In this document: piece after piece, positions 20,055 through 27,686 of the stretch | Layout of the letters: each line of letters starts with the position of its first letter | How positions within the stretch are numbered: the stretch's first letter is position 1 | Assembly (NCBI RefSeq): GCF_002813455.1 | Contig: NZ_PHHE01000001.1 | Span: 372,001-436,000 of the forward strand | Reading direction: 5' to 3' | Origin: Pseudomonas baetica | Lineage (GTDB): Bacteria; Pseudomonadota; Gammaproteobacteria; Pseudomonadales; Pseudomonadaceae | DNA: 64,000 nt | Translations under genes and position numbers: made by a program | Notes under the pieces: model-generated | What the model saw: the letters and a program-made list of their open reading frames with translations, nothing else | Databases searched by the model: none | What the model was told of the DNA's origin: nothing

Positions 20055-20088
20055 CTCAAAAAGCTATATGCATATAACTTTTTTTGAG
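20055..20088. promoter_or_regulatory. Near-perfect palindrome, likely LysR operator
   Basis: The core AAGCTATATGCATATAACTT has one mismatched pair; the arms extend outward through A/T runs to CTC and GAG. It lies between the divergent LysR gene and the start of the YqcI/YcgG gene. It contains several T-N11-A arrangements, the loose signature of LysR binding. Confidence 0.55.
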
Positions 20089-20106
20089 CGTCATCATGGA
20101 GATGCG

Positions 20107-20892
20107 ATGCAAGCTTTACACGGACGTTGTTTTAACAAGCAGGATTGGCTTGAGAATCTGCACAGGTATGAGTCTTTCAAGACGGCGTGGGCATCCACAG
20201 CGCTGGAAGTATTCGAATCCATTGTCAGTCACGACTCTTTTCCGTGTCTGTTCGGAAAGAAGGCCGTAAGCGCTTCGACGATTGAATTGCTGTTTGTCAG
20301 TAAAGAAAGGGACGTCAGCGATTTTATCGATGGCCTCGGTTCCTACATAACCAAGGTCAAGTCCTGGACGGTGAAGAGCAGAGTCCGCAAGCCGTTAATC
20401 GTGCTATTCGAAAAAAACGTTTTTGCTTCACTGGCGCTGGAACAGCTGTACGCCTGGGACCTTCTACAGCAACTGCACGATCAGGATCCGGGACCGTGGC
20501 CAAAGTCGATTTCCACTGATCTGAGCAGCGAGCATTGGTCATTCTCTTTCATGGGCATGCCGCTCTTTGTGAATATGAACTTTCCCCGTCACCGCTTGAT
20601 GAAAAGCAGAAACCTGGGCGCTCATATCGTATTCGTGATCAATCCTCGGGAAAATTTTGACCAGGTCGCCGCCGGCAACTCGCTGAGTGGTCAGCACATT
20701 CGTGCACGTATTCGTTCGAGATCCGAAGCGTACAACGACGGCATCAAGTCCCAGACTCTGGGGGCCTTTGGTGAGCCTGACAGTTTTGAAATCAAACAGT
20801 ATCAACTCGAAGAGCCGGGTTCGCTGAGTCATGAGCGATGCCCTTTTCGGATGAATATCAAGTCACCAGAAAGCGGGGCAAACAAGCGTTGA
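20107..20892 (+). CDS. YqcI/YcgG family (FPC/CPF-motif) protein, possible haem-dependent N-hydroxylase
   Basis: A 261-residue soluble protein carrying both name-giving motifs of the YqcI/YcgG family: FPCLFGKKA at about residues 45-53 and CPFR at about 245-248. The conserved middle WSFSFMGMPLFVNMNFPRH and HIVFVINPRENFD lies between them. As I recall, characterised relatives such as DcsA of D-cycloserine synthesis are haem proteins that hydroxylate the guanidine nitrogen of arginine or related substrates; activity of this protein is inferred only. ATG 20107 has GGAG 5 nt upstream; an in-frame ATG at 20068 falls inside the palindromic operator and is unlikely. The stop overlaps the possible TTG start of the next gene. 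Confidence 0.8.
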   Translation: MQALHGRCFNKQDWLENLHRYESFKTAWASTALEVFESIVSHDSFPCLFGKKAVSASTIELLFVSKERDVSDFIDGLGSYITKVKSWTVKSRVRKPLIVLFEKNVFASLALEQLYAWDLLQQLHDQDPGPWPKSISTDLSSEHWSFSFMGMPLFVNMNFPRHRLMKSRNLGAHIVFVINPRENFDQVAAGNSLSGQHIRARIRSRSEAYNDGIKSQTLGAFGEPDSFEIKQYQLEEPGSLSHERCPFRMNIKSPESGANKR

Positions 20893-21520
20893 ATACCGCG
20901 TTGGCCTTTACCTATATTTTTACCGTCGTGCTCCTGATAGCAACGCCTGGCCCCGTTGTCGCATTAGTGATTGCGACCGCCAGCACTGCCGGGCCGAAAA
21001 AGGCGCTCTCGACGGCGATAGGAACCAACTGGGCTTCCTTGATGCTCATTGCGCTGGCGTCTTACATCATCGTCACCAGTGTCGCCATCAACATCGTGTT
21101 GTTGAATGTTCTGAGCCTGCTGGGCTGTCTGTTTATTGGTTATCTGGCGATTGATACGCTCAATAGCCTTCGCGAACCAACGGATACTCAGGCGTCGGTG
21201 AAAAACGCAGAGCGCGGTGGTCTGTGGCGCGGGTTCATCGTTGGCATCTCCAATCCCAAAGACATCATCTTCTTCATCTCATTCTTTCCCCAGTTCATCC
21301 AGGTGACGTCTTCAGCGAAGCACAGCTTGTTACTGCTGTCGTTTCTGTGGGTGGTGATCGATCTGCTGATTCTGGGGACCTACATCGTCATGACCAAAAG
21401 TTGCTGAATCACACCAACGGCACGTTGATCTCCAGGTGTTCGGGGGTCGCCTTGCTGTTGGTCGCTCTGTTGGGACTGATCTACAACGTGCGCGAGTTGA
21501 TTCGGCCTGCCATGAGTTAA
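20889..21520 (+). pseudogene. LysE-family amino-acid exporter, frameshifted near the 3' end
   Basis: LysE/RhtB-type exporters are six-helix inner-membrane proteins. The N-terminus (ALAFTYIFTVVLLIATPGPVVALVI), the family box GLWRGFIVGISNPKDIIFFISFFPQF and a further helix are present up to YIVMTKSC, where the frame stops at 21407. The last expected helix (GVALLLVALLGLIYNVREL) continues in the -1 frame to 21520. The join is at an AAAAG run (21396-21400), so one base is missing, or a -1 slip restores the protein. TTG 20889 overlaps the previous stop; an ATG at 20838 is the alternative start. The cause could be a true mutation, a sequencing error or programmed slippage. Confidence 0.75.
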
Positions 21521-21578
21521 ATGCTTGTGCTGCCTGACTCTGTGAGCAGGTCCAATGCCATCAATCAAGGATCGAACA

Positions 21579-23777
21579 ATGGCTGGTACTACTTCCGTTT
21601 TGTTTGATGACAACGCGCCGAGTTTTCTCGCCATTCCCGCGACAGATCTCGCAGCGCTTGCGCAGAGCCCGCGCCAGTGGTTTTTCAGGCTGGTCAATCA
21701 GGAAGCGTGTCACGGGCTGATGGAGTTGGTCTGGAGAAACGTCAACCAGTGCCTGAACCGTCATTGTGCGGTTGTCGATGCCTCAAACTTTGCGGCATTG
21801 ATTGCTGAGGGAGAACAGTCTATCGAGACGTTGGGAAGGCCATTTCGGCAGGGCATTCCCGATACGCTGGTGAGTGCCCAACAGCGTCGGCATTTCTTCT
21901 TTCAACAGGCGCCGCTGTTCAAGACCCTGGGGGGGTGGCTTTGCGGTGTAACGTCCATTGCGTACGCATGGCGCCGGGATGGCGGGCTGTTATTGCAGAC
22001 CCACGCAAAGCTGGTGGGGGGAGGGCATCCGAGCCTTAGCCAGAGCTATCTGTTCGAGCAAGCCGCACGGCAGGCGGGGGTGCATTTGAATGAAGTGTTC
22101 GCCAACAGCTTCAGTCAGGATCCGAACATTCTGGAAGCCGCTTTCGAACTGCCGGTATTTTTGCTTGGCCTGGCATGTTTCCCAGCGGCGCGATTCCCCG
22201 AAACCTTGGGTGTCAATCTCGCGTTGTGCATGTATCTGGATCAGCTCAACACCCTGAGCAAGGATGCCGGCGAGCCACTGCTGGGGTGTTCAACCCTTGA
22301 GCGGTATCGGCCGACGGCAGAGGCGGCCATTGACTATTACCTGGCTCAGGTTGAACCACAGGCTCATGCGCGGATATACAAGGGCTTTGCTTGCGCGCTG
22401 GATTTGATTCAGAAAAATGAACACCGCCTGGTCAGCGAGCTGAGGGATGAAGCACGTTTCAGCAATGCCGCGGCCATGGTCGCGCTGATTGAAAAACTGG
22501 GCCCTCACGGCTGTGGTTATCACAAGCGTGGAGAGCTGGCTGGCCAACCCATCGACCATTGGCTGGAGCCGCAAACGTTCAGTGCGCAGGCGACGATCCA
22601 GGCGTTGGCGAACTCTCGTTACGTCAAGGTCGGTCAACCGCGCAAGAGCGCTTTGATGAATCTCATCAGCCACCCGAAAGGCAGGATGTTCGGGGTCTTT
22701 TCCAGGCAGGACATCCAGGTTGTCTACACCTGGATCGCTACGCTCAATAGCGAAAATATCAGTCCGGTTGCCCCTCGATCATCAGCGGCTGCATCACCCT
22801 GCCAAGCTGCAATGCCCTGCGATAAAGCGCTGGCCAGGGCGAGGCAGCAAGCATTGGCCAAATACTCCGGGTATTCGTTACAGCAGCTTTATCCACTGTT
22901 CCTGCATATTGATAAAGCGCCCGATGCATTGCCTGTGGCCCGGCTTTTTGCCGAGCGCTGGCTGGCCCGTCATCAGCGGGCGGTGCAGAGCGAGGGGCTG
23001 CCGTTCAGCGTCTACAGCCATCAACGATTGGATAGCTGGTTGTCGGTGCAGCACAAGCGCCAGGTCGACAGTTATCGGCCATTGATGCAAGCCCCGCAAG
23101 AGACTCGCGACGAGATCATTGCCGACGCAACACGGCTGGCGCCGCTGACCCTGATCGACGGGGCGTGGCTGCGAAATATCGTCGCGCCGGCCAGTGTCAC
23201 CAGCCCGATCGGCGCATTGCTGTACCGCACCCTGATCGATGAACTCGGGCAGGGCGATACAGCGCTTCATCACGGCAATATTTATCAGGACCTGCTGGCC
23301 AGCATGGGCGTCGAGGTCGGGGATTTCACCGCACAGTCCTTTGCCGCATCCGCGCTTTTCGACGATGAATGTTTGCAGGTTCCGGTGTTCTGGCTGGCCA
23401 TCTCGCTGTTTCCGAAAAGTTTCCAACCGGAAACCCTCGGCCTGAATCTCGCCATGGAGCTGTCGGGCGTGGGAGGCGAGTATCGCCGTTCGGCTGACGT
23501 ATTGCGGCACTACGGCTTCAACTCGATGTTTACCGATCTTCACAACACCATCGATAACGTCGTCAGTGGCCATACGGCGTGGGCAATCGAGGCAATCAAA
23601 CAACATCTGGATGATGTGGCGCAAAACGGCGGGCACACGGAGCTTGCCCGCCATTGGCAGCGCGTCTGGGTCGGCTATCGGGCATTAAGCCCTCCCGCCG
23701 AGTCGTTGCTGTCCACGTTGCGAGACTTTACCCGACGCAGTTTCAACAAAATCACTCAACAGCAGGACGCATCATGA
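21579..23777 (+). CDS. Tandem haem-oxygenase-like di-iron oxidase (iron-containing redox enzyme family)
   Basis: A 732-residue protein with two homologous haem-oxygenase-like halves. The repeats align as PLFKTLGGWL / PLTLIDGAWL, then LPVFLLGLACFP..PETLGVNLAL / VPVFWLAISLFP..PETLGLNLAM. The C-terminal half keeps a plausible di-iron ligand set: E555, H565, E627 and the H655-D659-H665 group (LHNTIDNVVSGH). At aligned positions the N-terminal half has Leu, Gln and Cys instead of E555, H565 and E627, so it looks metal-free. Related enzymes (UndA, SznF, BesC) oxidise fatty acids, guanidines or amino acids with O2. ATG 21579 has AAGGA 7 nt upstream; 21555 is possible. Overlaps the next gene by 4 nt. 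Confidence 0.82.
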   Translation: MAGTTSVLFDDNAPSFLAIPATDLAALAQSPRQWFFRLVNQEACHGLMELVWRNVNQCLNRHCAVVDASNFAALIAEGEQSIETLGRPFRQGIPDTLVSAQQRRHFFFQQAPLFKTLGGWLCGVTSIAYAWRRDGGLLLQTHAKLVGGGHPSLSQSYLFEQAARQAGVHLNEVFANSFSQDPNILEAAFELPVFLLGLACFPAARFPETLGVNLALCMYLDQLNTLSKDAGEPLLGCSTLERYRPTAEAAIDYYLAQVEPQAHARIYKGFACALDLIQKNEHRLVSELRDEARFSNAAAMVALIEKLGPHGCGYHKRGELAGQPIDHWLEPQTFSAQATIQALANSRYVKVGQPRKSALMNLISHPKGRMFGVFSRQDIQVVYTWIATLNSENISPVAPRSSAAASPCQAAMPCDKALARARQQALAKYSGYSLQQLYPLFLHIDKAPDALPVARLFAERWLARHQRAVQSEGLPFSVYSHQRLDSWLSVQHKRQVDSYRPLMQAPQETRDEIIADATRLAPLTLIDGAWLRNIVAPASVTSPIGALLYRTLIDELGQGDTALHHGNIYQDLLASMGVEVGDFTAQSFAASALFDDECLQVPVFWLAISLFPKSFQPETLGLNLAMELSGVGGEYRRSADVLRHYGFNSMFTDLHNTIDNVVSGHTAWAIEAIKQHLDDVAQNGGHTELARHWQRVWVGYRALSPPAESLLSTLRDFTRRSFNKITQQQDAS

Positions 23778-24391
23778 GCTACGGATTTCTATCTTTCATA
23801 CTGGCGGTACTGGTCATCAATCTGGCCCCCGGACCCGCGATGCTTTATGTGATGAACCAATCGCTCAAGCACGGCGTGCGGACCGGTTTGCGAGCGGCGG
23901 CGGGTGTTGAGTTCGGGGTGTTTTTCTATGTATTGCTGGCGGCGTTCGGCCTGGTATTGATCTTCAAGGAAGTACCGTTGCTATACCGCACGGTGCAGAT
24001 CGCCGGGGCTTTCTATCTGTTGTACCTGGCCTATATTTCCTGGCCGCGTCGAACGGTCGGTGACGCCACTGCGGCCAGCGAAAACGCTCCTGCCCCTGCC
24101 AACCATGCCTTCACTAAAGGCATGCTGATCAACTTGTCGAACCCCAAGATCGGCCTGTTTTTTATCAGCCTGCTGCCGCAATTCGTACCGCCTGATGCCA
24201 GTCCTGCCTGGCTGCATTTTTTGCTCTACGGACTGATTTTTAATATTGGCGGGATTCTGGTGAACATGACGGTCGGGCTTACGGCGCATTCGCTGAGGGG
24301 CGCGATCCAGCGCGCCACCTGGTTTGACTATCTGCCGCCTGTGCTGTTTTTCGCCATTGCGGTATTCGCGTTCGTGCAGGGGGTGGTATGA
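23774..24391 (+). CDS. LysE-family exporter (intact)
   Basis: A 205-residue inner-membrane exporter with six predicted helices. Family marks are LAPGPAMLYVMNQSLKHGVRTGLRAAAG at the N-terminus and FTKGMLINLSNPKIGLFFISLLPQFV in the middle. LysE/RhtB proteins export amino acids and amino-acid-like compounds. ATGA overlaps at both ends (with the di-iron gene before and the carbamoyltransferase after) show strict co-translation, so the exported compound is likely the product of this operon. This is the second LysE gene of the cluster and the only one with a complete frame. Confidence 0.9.
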   Translation: MSYGFLSFILAVLVINLAPGPAMLYVMNQSLKHGVRTGLRAAAGVEFGVFFYVLLAAFGLVLIFKEVPLLYRTVQIAGAFYLLYLAYISWPRRTVGDATAASENAPAPANHAFTKGMLINLSNPKIGLFFISLLPQFVPPDASPAWLHFLLYGLIFNIGGILVNMTVGLTAHSLRGAIQRATWFDYLPPVLFFAIAVFAFVQGVV

Positions 24392-26202
24392 ATTACATCC
24401 TTGGCATTTCAGCCTTCTACCACGACAGCGCAGTGACCTTGCTCAAGGACGGAGAGATCGTCTGTGCCTTGCAGGAAGAGCGTTTCTCGCGGATCAAACA
24501 AGACAAGCGTTTCCCCGCCAAAGCCTTGCTCGCCTGTCTTGATCAGGCGGGAATCGGCCTGGCCGATATCAGCTGGCTGGCCTACTACGAAGACCCGGCA
24601 ATAAAGTTCGAGCGGATTTGCCAGACCTACAAGAACAATTTTCCACGAGGCGCTCTGGCGTTCGCTCAAAACTACACCCGGTTTGTCGCGCGAAAAGATG
24701 TCAAAGGCATCATTGCTCGCGAACTGGCGACACTTTTTCCCGGCGCGGCGATGCCAGCGTTGTATCTGTGCCAGCATCACCTGAGCCACGCGGCTTCGGC
24801 GTTCTATCCGTCACCGTTCCAGGATGCCGCCGTGCTGTGCGTCGACGGCGTCGGGGAGTGGTCGACCACCACCGCTTGGCATGGCACGGGTAATCGTCTC
24901 GAACCGCTGTTCGAGACGCGTTTTCCTCATTCCCTTGGCTTGTTGTATTCGGCGTTCACATATTACTGCGGATTCAAAGTCGATTCCGGCGAGTACAAGC
25001 TCATGGGGCTGGCACCCTACGGTGAACCCAAGTATGTCGAGACCATCCTTGAACATCTTATCCAGATCGAGGACGACGGCAGTTTCACGCTGAATCGTCA
25101 GTACTTCGATTTTGAGGTGGGCGACCGGATGATCAGCGATGCGTTCGAAGCCTTGTTCGCTGGCCCGCCCCGCGAACCGGAGGCCCGCATCACTCAGCGG
25201 GAAATGGACCTTGCCGCCTCGATCCAGGTGGTCACCGAGCAAGTCATGCTGGGCCTGGCGCGCAAGGTCAAGGCGATGACTCAAGCGGAGCATCTGTGCC
25301 TCGCCGGCGGCGTCGCCCTGAACTGCGTGGCCAACGGCAAGCTGGCGCAGTCCGGGTTGTTCAAAAGCCTGTTCATCCAGCCGGCCTCGGGAGATTCCGG
25401 TGGCTCCCTCGGCGCCGCACTGCAATGTCATTACGAAAAGACTGGCCGGCAACGCCATGCGGATGGCGTCGAGGACCGGATGCAAGGGGCTTACCTGGGG
25501 AATGCCTACAGTCATGCCGAGATTGAACAGCATCTGCGCCAGATGAACGCCAACTACCAGAAGCTTGAGCCTTCGGCGTTGATAGAGGCGACAGCGGCCC
25601 GCCTGGCTGATGACAAAGTGATTGGATGGTTTCAAGGACGCATGGAGTTTGGCCCTCGCTCTCTCGGGTCGCGATCGATTCTGGGCAACCCCCGCTCCGA
25701 ACACATGCAGAGTGTGATGAACCTGAAAATCAAGAACCGTGAGTCGTTTCGCCCGTTTGCGCCTGCGGTGTTGGCCGAAAAGGCGCACGAATGGTTTGGG
25801 CTGGAGCAACCGTCGCCTTACATGTTGATCGTCGCGCCAGTAACGCCTGACAAGCGTGACCCGACCGTTGATGACGTGGGTTACATCGGAATCGAGAAGC
25901 TCAAACTCAAACGCTCGCAAATACCTGCAGTTACCCATGTGGACTTCTCCGCCAGGGTGCAGACCGTGGACGGGAAGCACAATCCGCTGTTCCGTCAGTT
26001 GCTCGGCGCGTTTGCCCGGCTGACCGGGTGCCCGGTACTGATCAACACCTCATTCAACGTCCGGGGCGAGCCCATCGTTGAAAGTCCGGAAGACGCCTAC
26101 CGCTGTTTCATGCGCACGGAAATGGACTTTCTGGTGAACAAGTCCGACCAGCCTCAATGGAATGAAGACACCGACTGGAGAACGCACTATGCCCTTGACT
26201 GA
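24388..26202 (+). CDS. O-carbamoyltransferase, NodU/CmcH family
   Basis: A 604-residue enzyme of the family that uses carbamoyl phosphate and ATP to carbamoylate hydroxyl groups (NodU on Nod factors, CmcH on cephalosporins, TobZ on tobramycin). The Kae1-like N-terminal domain starts ILGISAFYHDSAVTLLKDG and has the metal-binding QHHLSHAASAFYPSPF and GVGEWSTTTAW. The C-terminal carbamoyl-transfer domain carries GWFQGRMEFGPRSLGSRSIL, ESFRPFAPAVL and INTSFNVRGEPIVESPEDA. No key segment is missing. The substrate is unknown; the gene is coupled by ATGA to the exporter and overlaps the SGNH gene by 14 nt. Confidence 0.93.
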   Translation: MNYILGISAFYHDSAVTLLKDGEIVCALQEERFSRIKQDKRFPAKALLACLDQAGIGLADISWLAYYEDPAIKFERICQTYKNNFPRGALAFAQNYTRFVARKDVKGIIARELATLFPGAAMPALYLCQHHLSHAASAFYPSPFQDAAVLCVDGVGEWSTTTAWHGTGNRLEPLFETRFPHSLGLLYSAFTYYCGFKVDSGEYKLMGLAPYGEPKYVETILEHLIQIEDDGSFTLNRQYFDFEVGDRMISDAFEALFAGPPREPEARITQREMDLAASIQVVTEQVMLGLARKVKAMTQAEHLCLAGGVALNCVANGKLAQSGLFKSLFIQPASGDSGGSLGAALQCHYEKTGRQRHADGVEDRMQGAYLGNAYSHAEIEQHLRQMNANYQKLEPSALIEATAARLADDKVIGWFQGRMEFGPRSLGSRSILGNPRSEHMQSVMNLKIKNRESFRPFAPAVLAEKAHEWFGLEQPSPYMLIVAPVTPDKRDPTVDDVGYIGIEKLKLKRSQIPAVTHVDFSARVQTVDGKHNPLFRQLLGAFARLTGCPVLINTSFNVRGEPIVESPEDAYRCFMRTEMDFLVNKSDQPQWNEDTDWRTHYALD

Positions 26203-27328
26203 CAAGCCCGCATTGAATCACCACCAAGCGGTGCAGGAGGTCTACAGGTGGACCCCGCAAATCCGTGATTACGACAGTTTCATGCACATCGGCGCACGCT
26301 GGGTGCCTTACACCATGTACTTCCATGAGAAGAACTTTCGTTCGCCGACGATCAATACCGACGCGTTCGGTTTTCGCTATAGCGAACATGAAGGGCAGAG
26401 ATTTTCAGTCACCGAGCTACCGACGAATGGCAAGGTCAACTTGCTCGTCGGCGGCTCGACCGCATTGGGTGTGGGCGCTACGCGCGATGCGTTCACCGTG
26501 GCTTCCAGGCTCAGCGAGTTGACGGGCGAGGTTTGGCTGAATTTTGCCGGGCGCGGATACAACTCCACCCAGGAATTGCTGATGTTCTTGATGCATCAAA
26601 ATCGCCTGGGCGATATCAACCGTGTCGTGGTGTTAAGCGGCATCAATACCTTGGCCCTAGAAGGCATTCCTGACGAGTTCGCCAGCGAGCACGGGCGTTA
26701 TTACTACTCGTTCGAATTCCAGCATTACATGAACAAGTTCAACGAAGACATGCAGCGCAAGAAGAACTCGTTTGGTTCAAAGGGTGGTGAATCCTGGTTG
26801 CAGCGCTGCAAGAAGGCATTGTTCTATGAAAATCCGGCGGATGAAGTCATCACCGACGAGGGTATCTCGCTGGACGCGCGTCTGGAGCGCGCGGCCGAAT
26901 CCATCACCGGTGCCTTGAAGCAGTGGCAGCTGTTGTTGTCAGGCAGTGGCGCCACGCTGAGTTTCGTCCTTCAGCCTCTGTCCCATTGGTGCCGGGATCA
27001 TCTGACGGCAGAGGAAGAGGCGGTATTCCATGCCATCGACAGCTGCCCGAACAACTTCTATCGGCTTTTCAGCGGTGTACTGGGCAAGGAAGTGCATGCG
27101 CCATTTTTCGCGCACATCCAGGCCAAGGCCGGTGACATCCGCTGCCTGGACATGAACGCCATGCTCAAGCAGTCCCCTGTCTTCAATGAAACCCTGTTTG
27201 TTGACCGCGTCCATTTCAATGATATGGGCAACGAGCAACTGGCAATACTTATCAGCGCCGAACTAGGCCTCTACCGGGAGCAAAAGCATGAGCATCATTC
27301 GAAAAATCTTGAGTCTGTTCAAGCGTAA
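26189..27328 (+). CDS. SGNH/GDSL-fold hydrolase-like protein
   Basis: A 379-residue protein with the SGNH block pattern: nucleophile region LLVGGSTALGVGAT (S90), glycine block NFAGRGYNSTQE, asparagine block VLSGINTLAL, and the C-terminal catalytic pair FVDRVHFNDMGNEQLA (D339 and H342). There is no signal peptide or membrane segment, so it is probably cytosolic, unlike the polysaccharide acetyl-esterase relatives. It could be an esterase, acyltransferase or thioesterase acting on the cluster's product. ATG 26189 is preferred; ATG 26162 would add nine residues. The 3' end overlaps a small peptide gene by 41 nt in another frame. Confidence 0.75.
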   Translation: MPLTDKPALNHHQAVQEVYRWTPQIRDYDSFMHIGARWVPYTMYFHEKNFRSPTINTDAFGFRYSEHEGQRFSVTELPTNGKVNLLVGGSTALGVGATRDAFTVASRLSELTGEVWLNFAGRGYNSTQELLMFLMHQNRLGDINRVVVLSGINTLALEGIPDEFASEHGRYYYSFEFQHYMNKFNEDMQRKKNSFGSKGGESWLQRCKKALFYENPADEVITDEGISLDARLERAAESITGALKQWQLLLSGSGATLSFVLQPLSHWCRDHLTAEEEAVFHAIDSCPNNFYRLFSGVLGKEVHAPFFAHIQAKAGDIRCLDMNAMLKQSPVFNETLFVDRVHFNDMGNEQLAILISAELGLYREQKHEHHSKNLESVQA

Positions 27329-27368
27329 GAAAAAGAAACGTGGCGGGTCCATCTACCCGCTGCGTTAG
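27288..27368 (+). CDS. Small basic peptide (26 aa), last gene of the accessory operon
   Basis: A short reading frame with GGGAG seven bases before its ATG, overlapping the end of the SGNH gene in another frame. It starts MSIIRKILSLFKR, continues with a run of lysines and arginines, and ends RGGSIYPLR. Of 26 residues ten are Lys or Arg and none is acidic. The first 12 residues would form an amphipathic helix; GG then separates a six-residue tail that ends in arginine. It may be a RiPP-like precursor, a membrane-active peptide or a small accessory subunit; I recognise no family. The strong ribosome site and operon position argue that it is translated. Confidence 0.55.
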   Translation: MSIIRKILSLFKRKKKKRGGSIYPLR

Positions 27369-27426
27369 GTCAGGGACACAGTCGGCGAGAGGGGAGTGAT
27401 TCGCGCGGGCTGATGCGTCTGGCATT

Positions 27427-27496
27427 TCAGGACATCCGGAAAGACTCATGAGAGTGAGGTTTTCCGGATTTTTTCTGCCTGGGATTCGGGCGGATG
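27427..27496 (+). repeat. Right copy of imperfect direct repeat, with intrinsic terminator of the accessory operon
   Basis: The hairpin ATCCGGAAA ... TTTTCCGGAT (27434-27470), followed by T-rich sequence, ends the accessory operon. Flanking bases match the block directly after tRNA-Lys at 18867-18930, including AGAGTGAGG and the trailing GCCTGGGATTCGG. Confidence 0.7.
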
Positions 27497-27652
27497 ATCG
27501 TTGGGCGACGATGATGCTGACGCAGGTCAGAATCATCTTTTGTATCAACCGGATATTCTGTAGCCTTGCGCAGCTTAAACGCTGTCCGTGCCTGATAAAA
27601 CTCACTCTCCCGGCGGTACCCTCAAGCGGTCCGGAGCCGGGTGTATACTCGA

Positions 27653-27666
27653 CTTTCGCGCGAAAG
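27653..27666. promoter_or_regulatory. Palindrome upstream of nadA
   Basis: Perfect 14-bp inverted repeat CTTTCGCGCGAAAG, 20 bp before the nadA start and just after TGTATACTCG, which resembles a -10 element. Possible operator or mRNA leader hairpin; the regulator is unknown. Confidence 0.35.
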
Positions 27667-27686
27667 CGCCTGCAGGTCTTGCGAAC

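Larger units (their letters stand above)
27369..27686. other. Intergenic region between the accessory operon and nadA
   Basis: No gene is visible. It holds the right copy of the direct repeat/terminator (27427-27496) and, near nadA, a 14-bp palindrome (27653-27666). Confidence 0.6.

Noticed and set aside
20068..20106. Earlier ATG for the YqcI/YcgG protein
   Set aside because: It lies in the middle of the palindrome and has no ribosome site; ATG 20107 has GGAG at 5 nt.
18856..27430. Integrative element with its own recombinase
   Set aside because: No integrase, relaxase or transposase gene is visible between the repeats; only a passive cassette or scar can be claimed.
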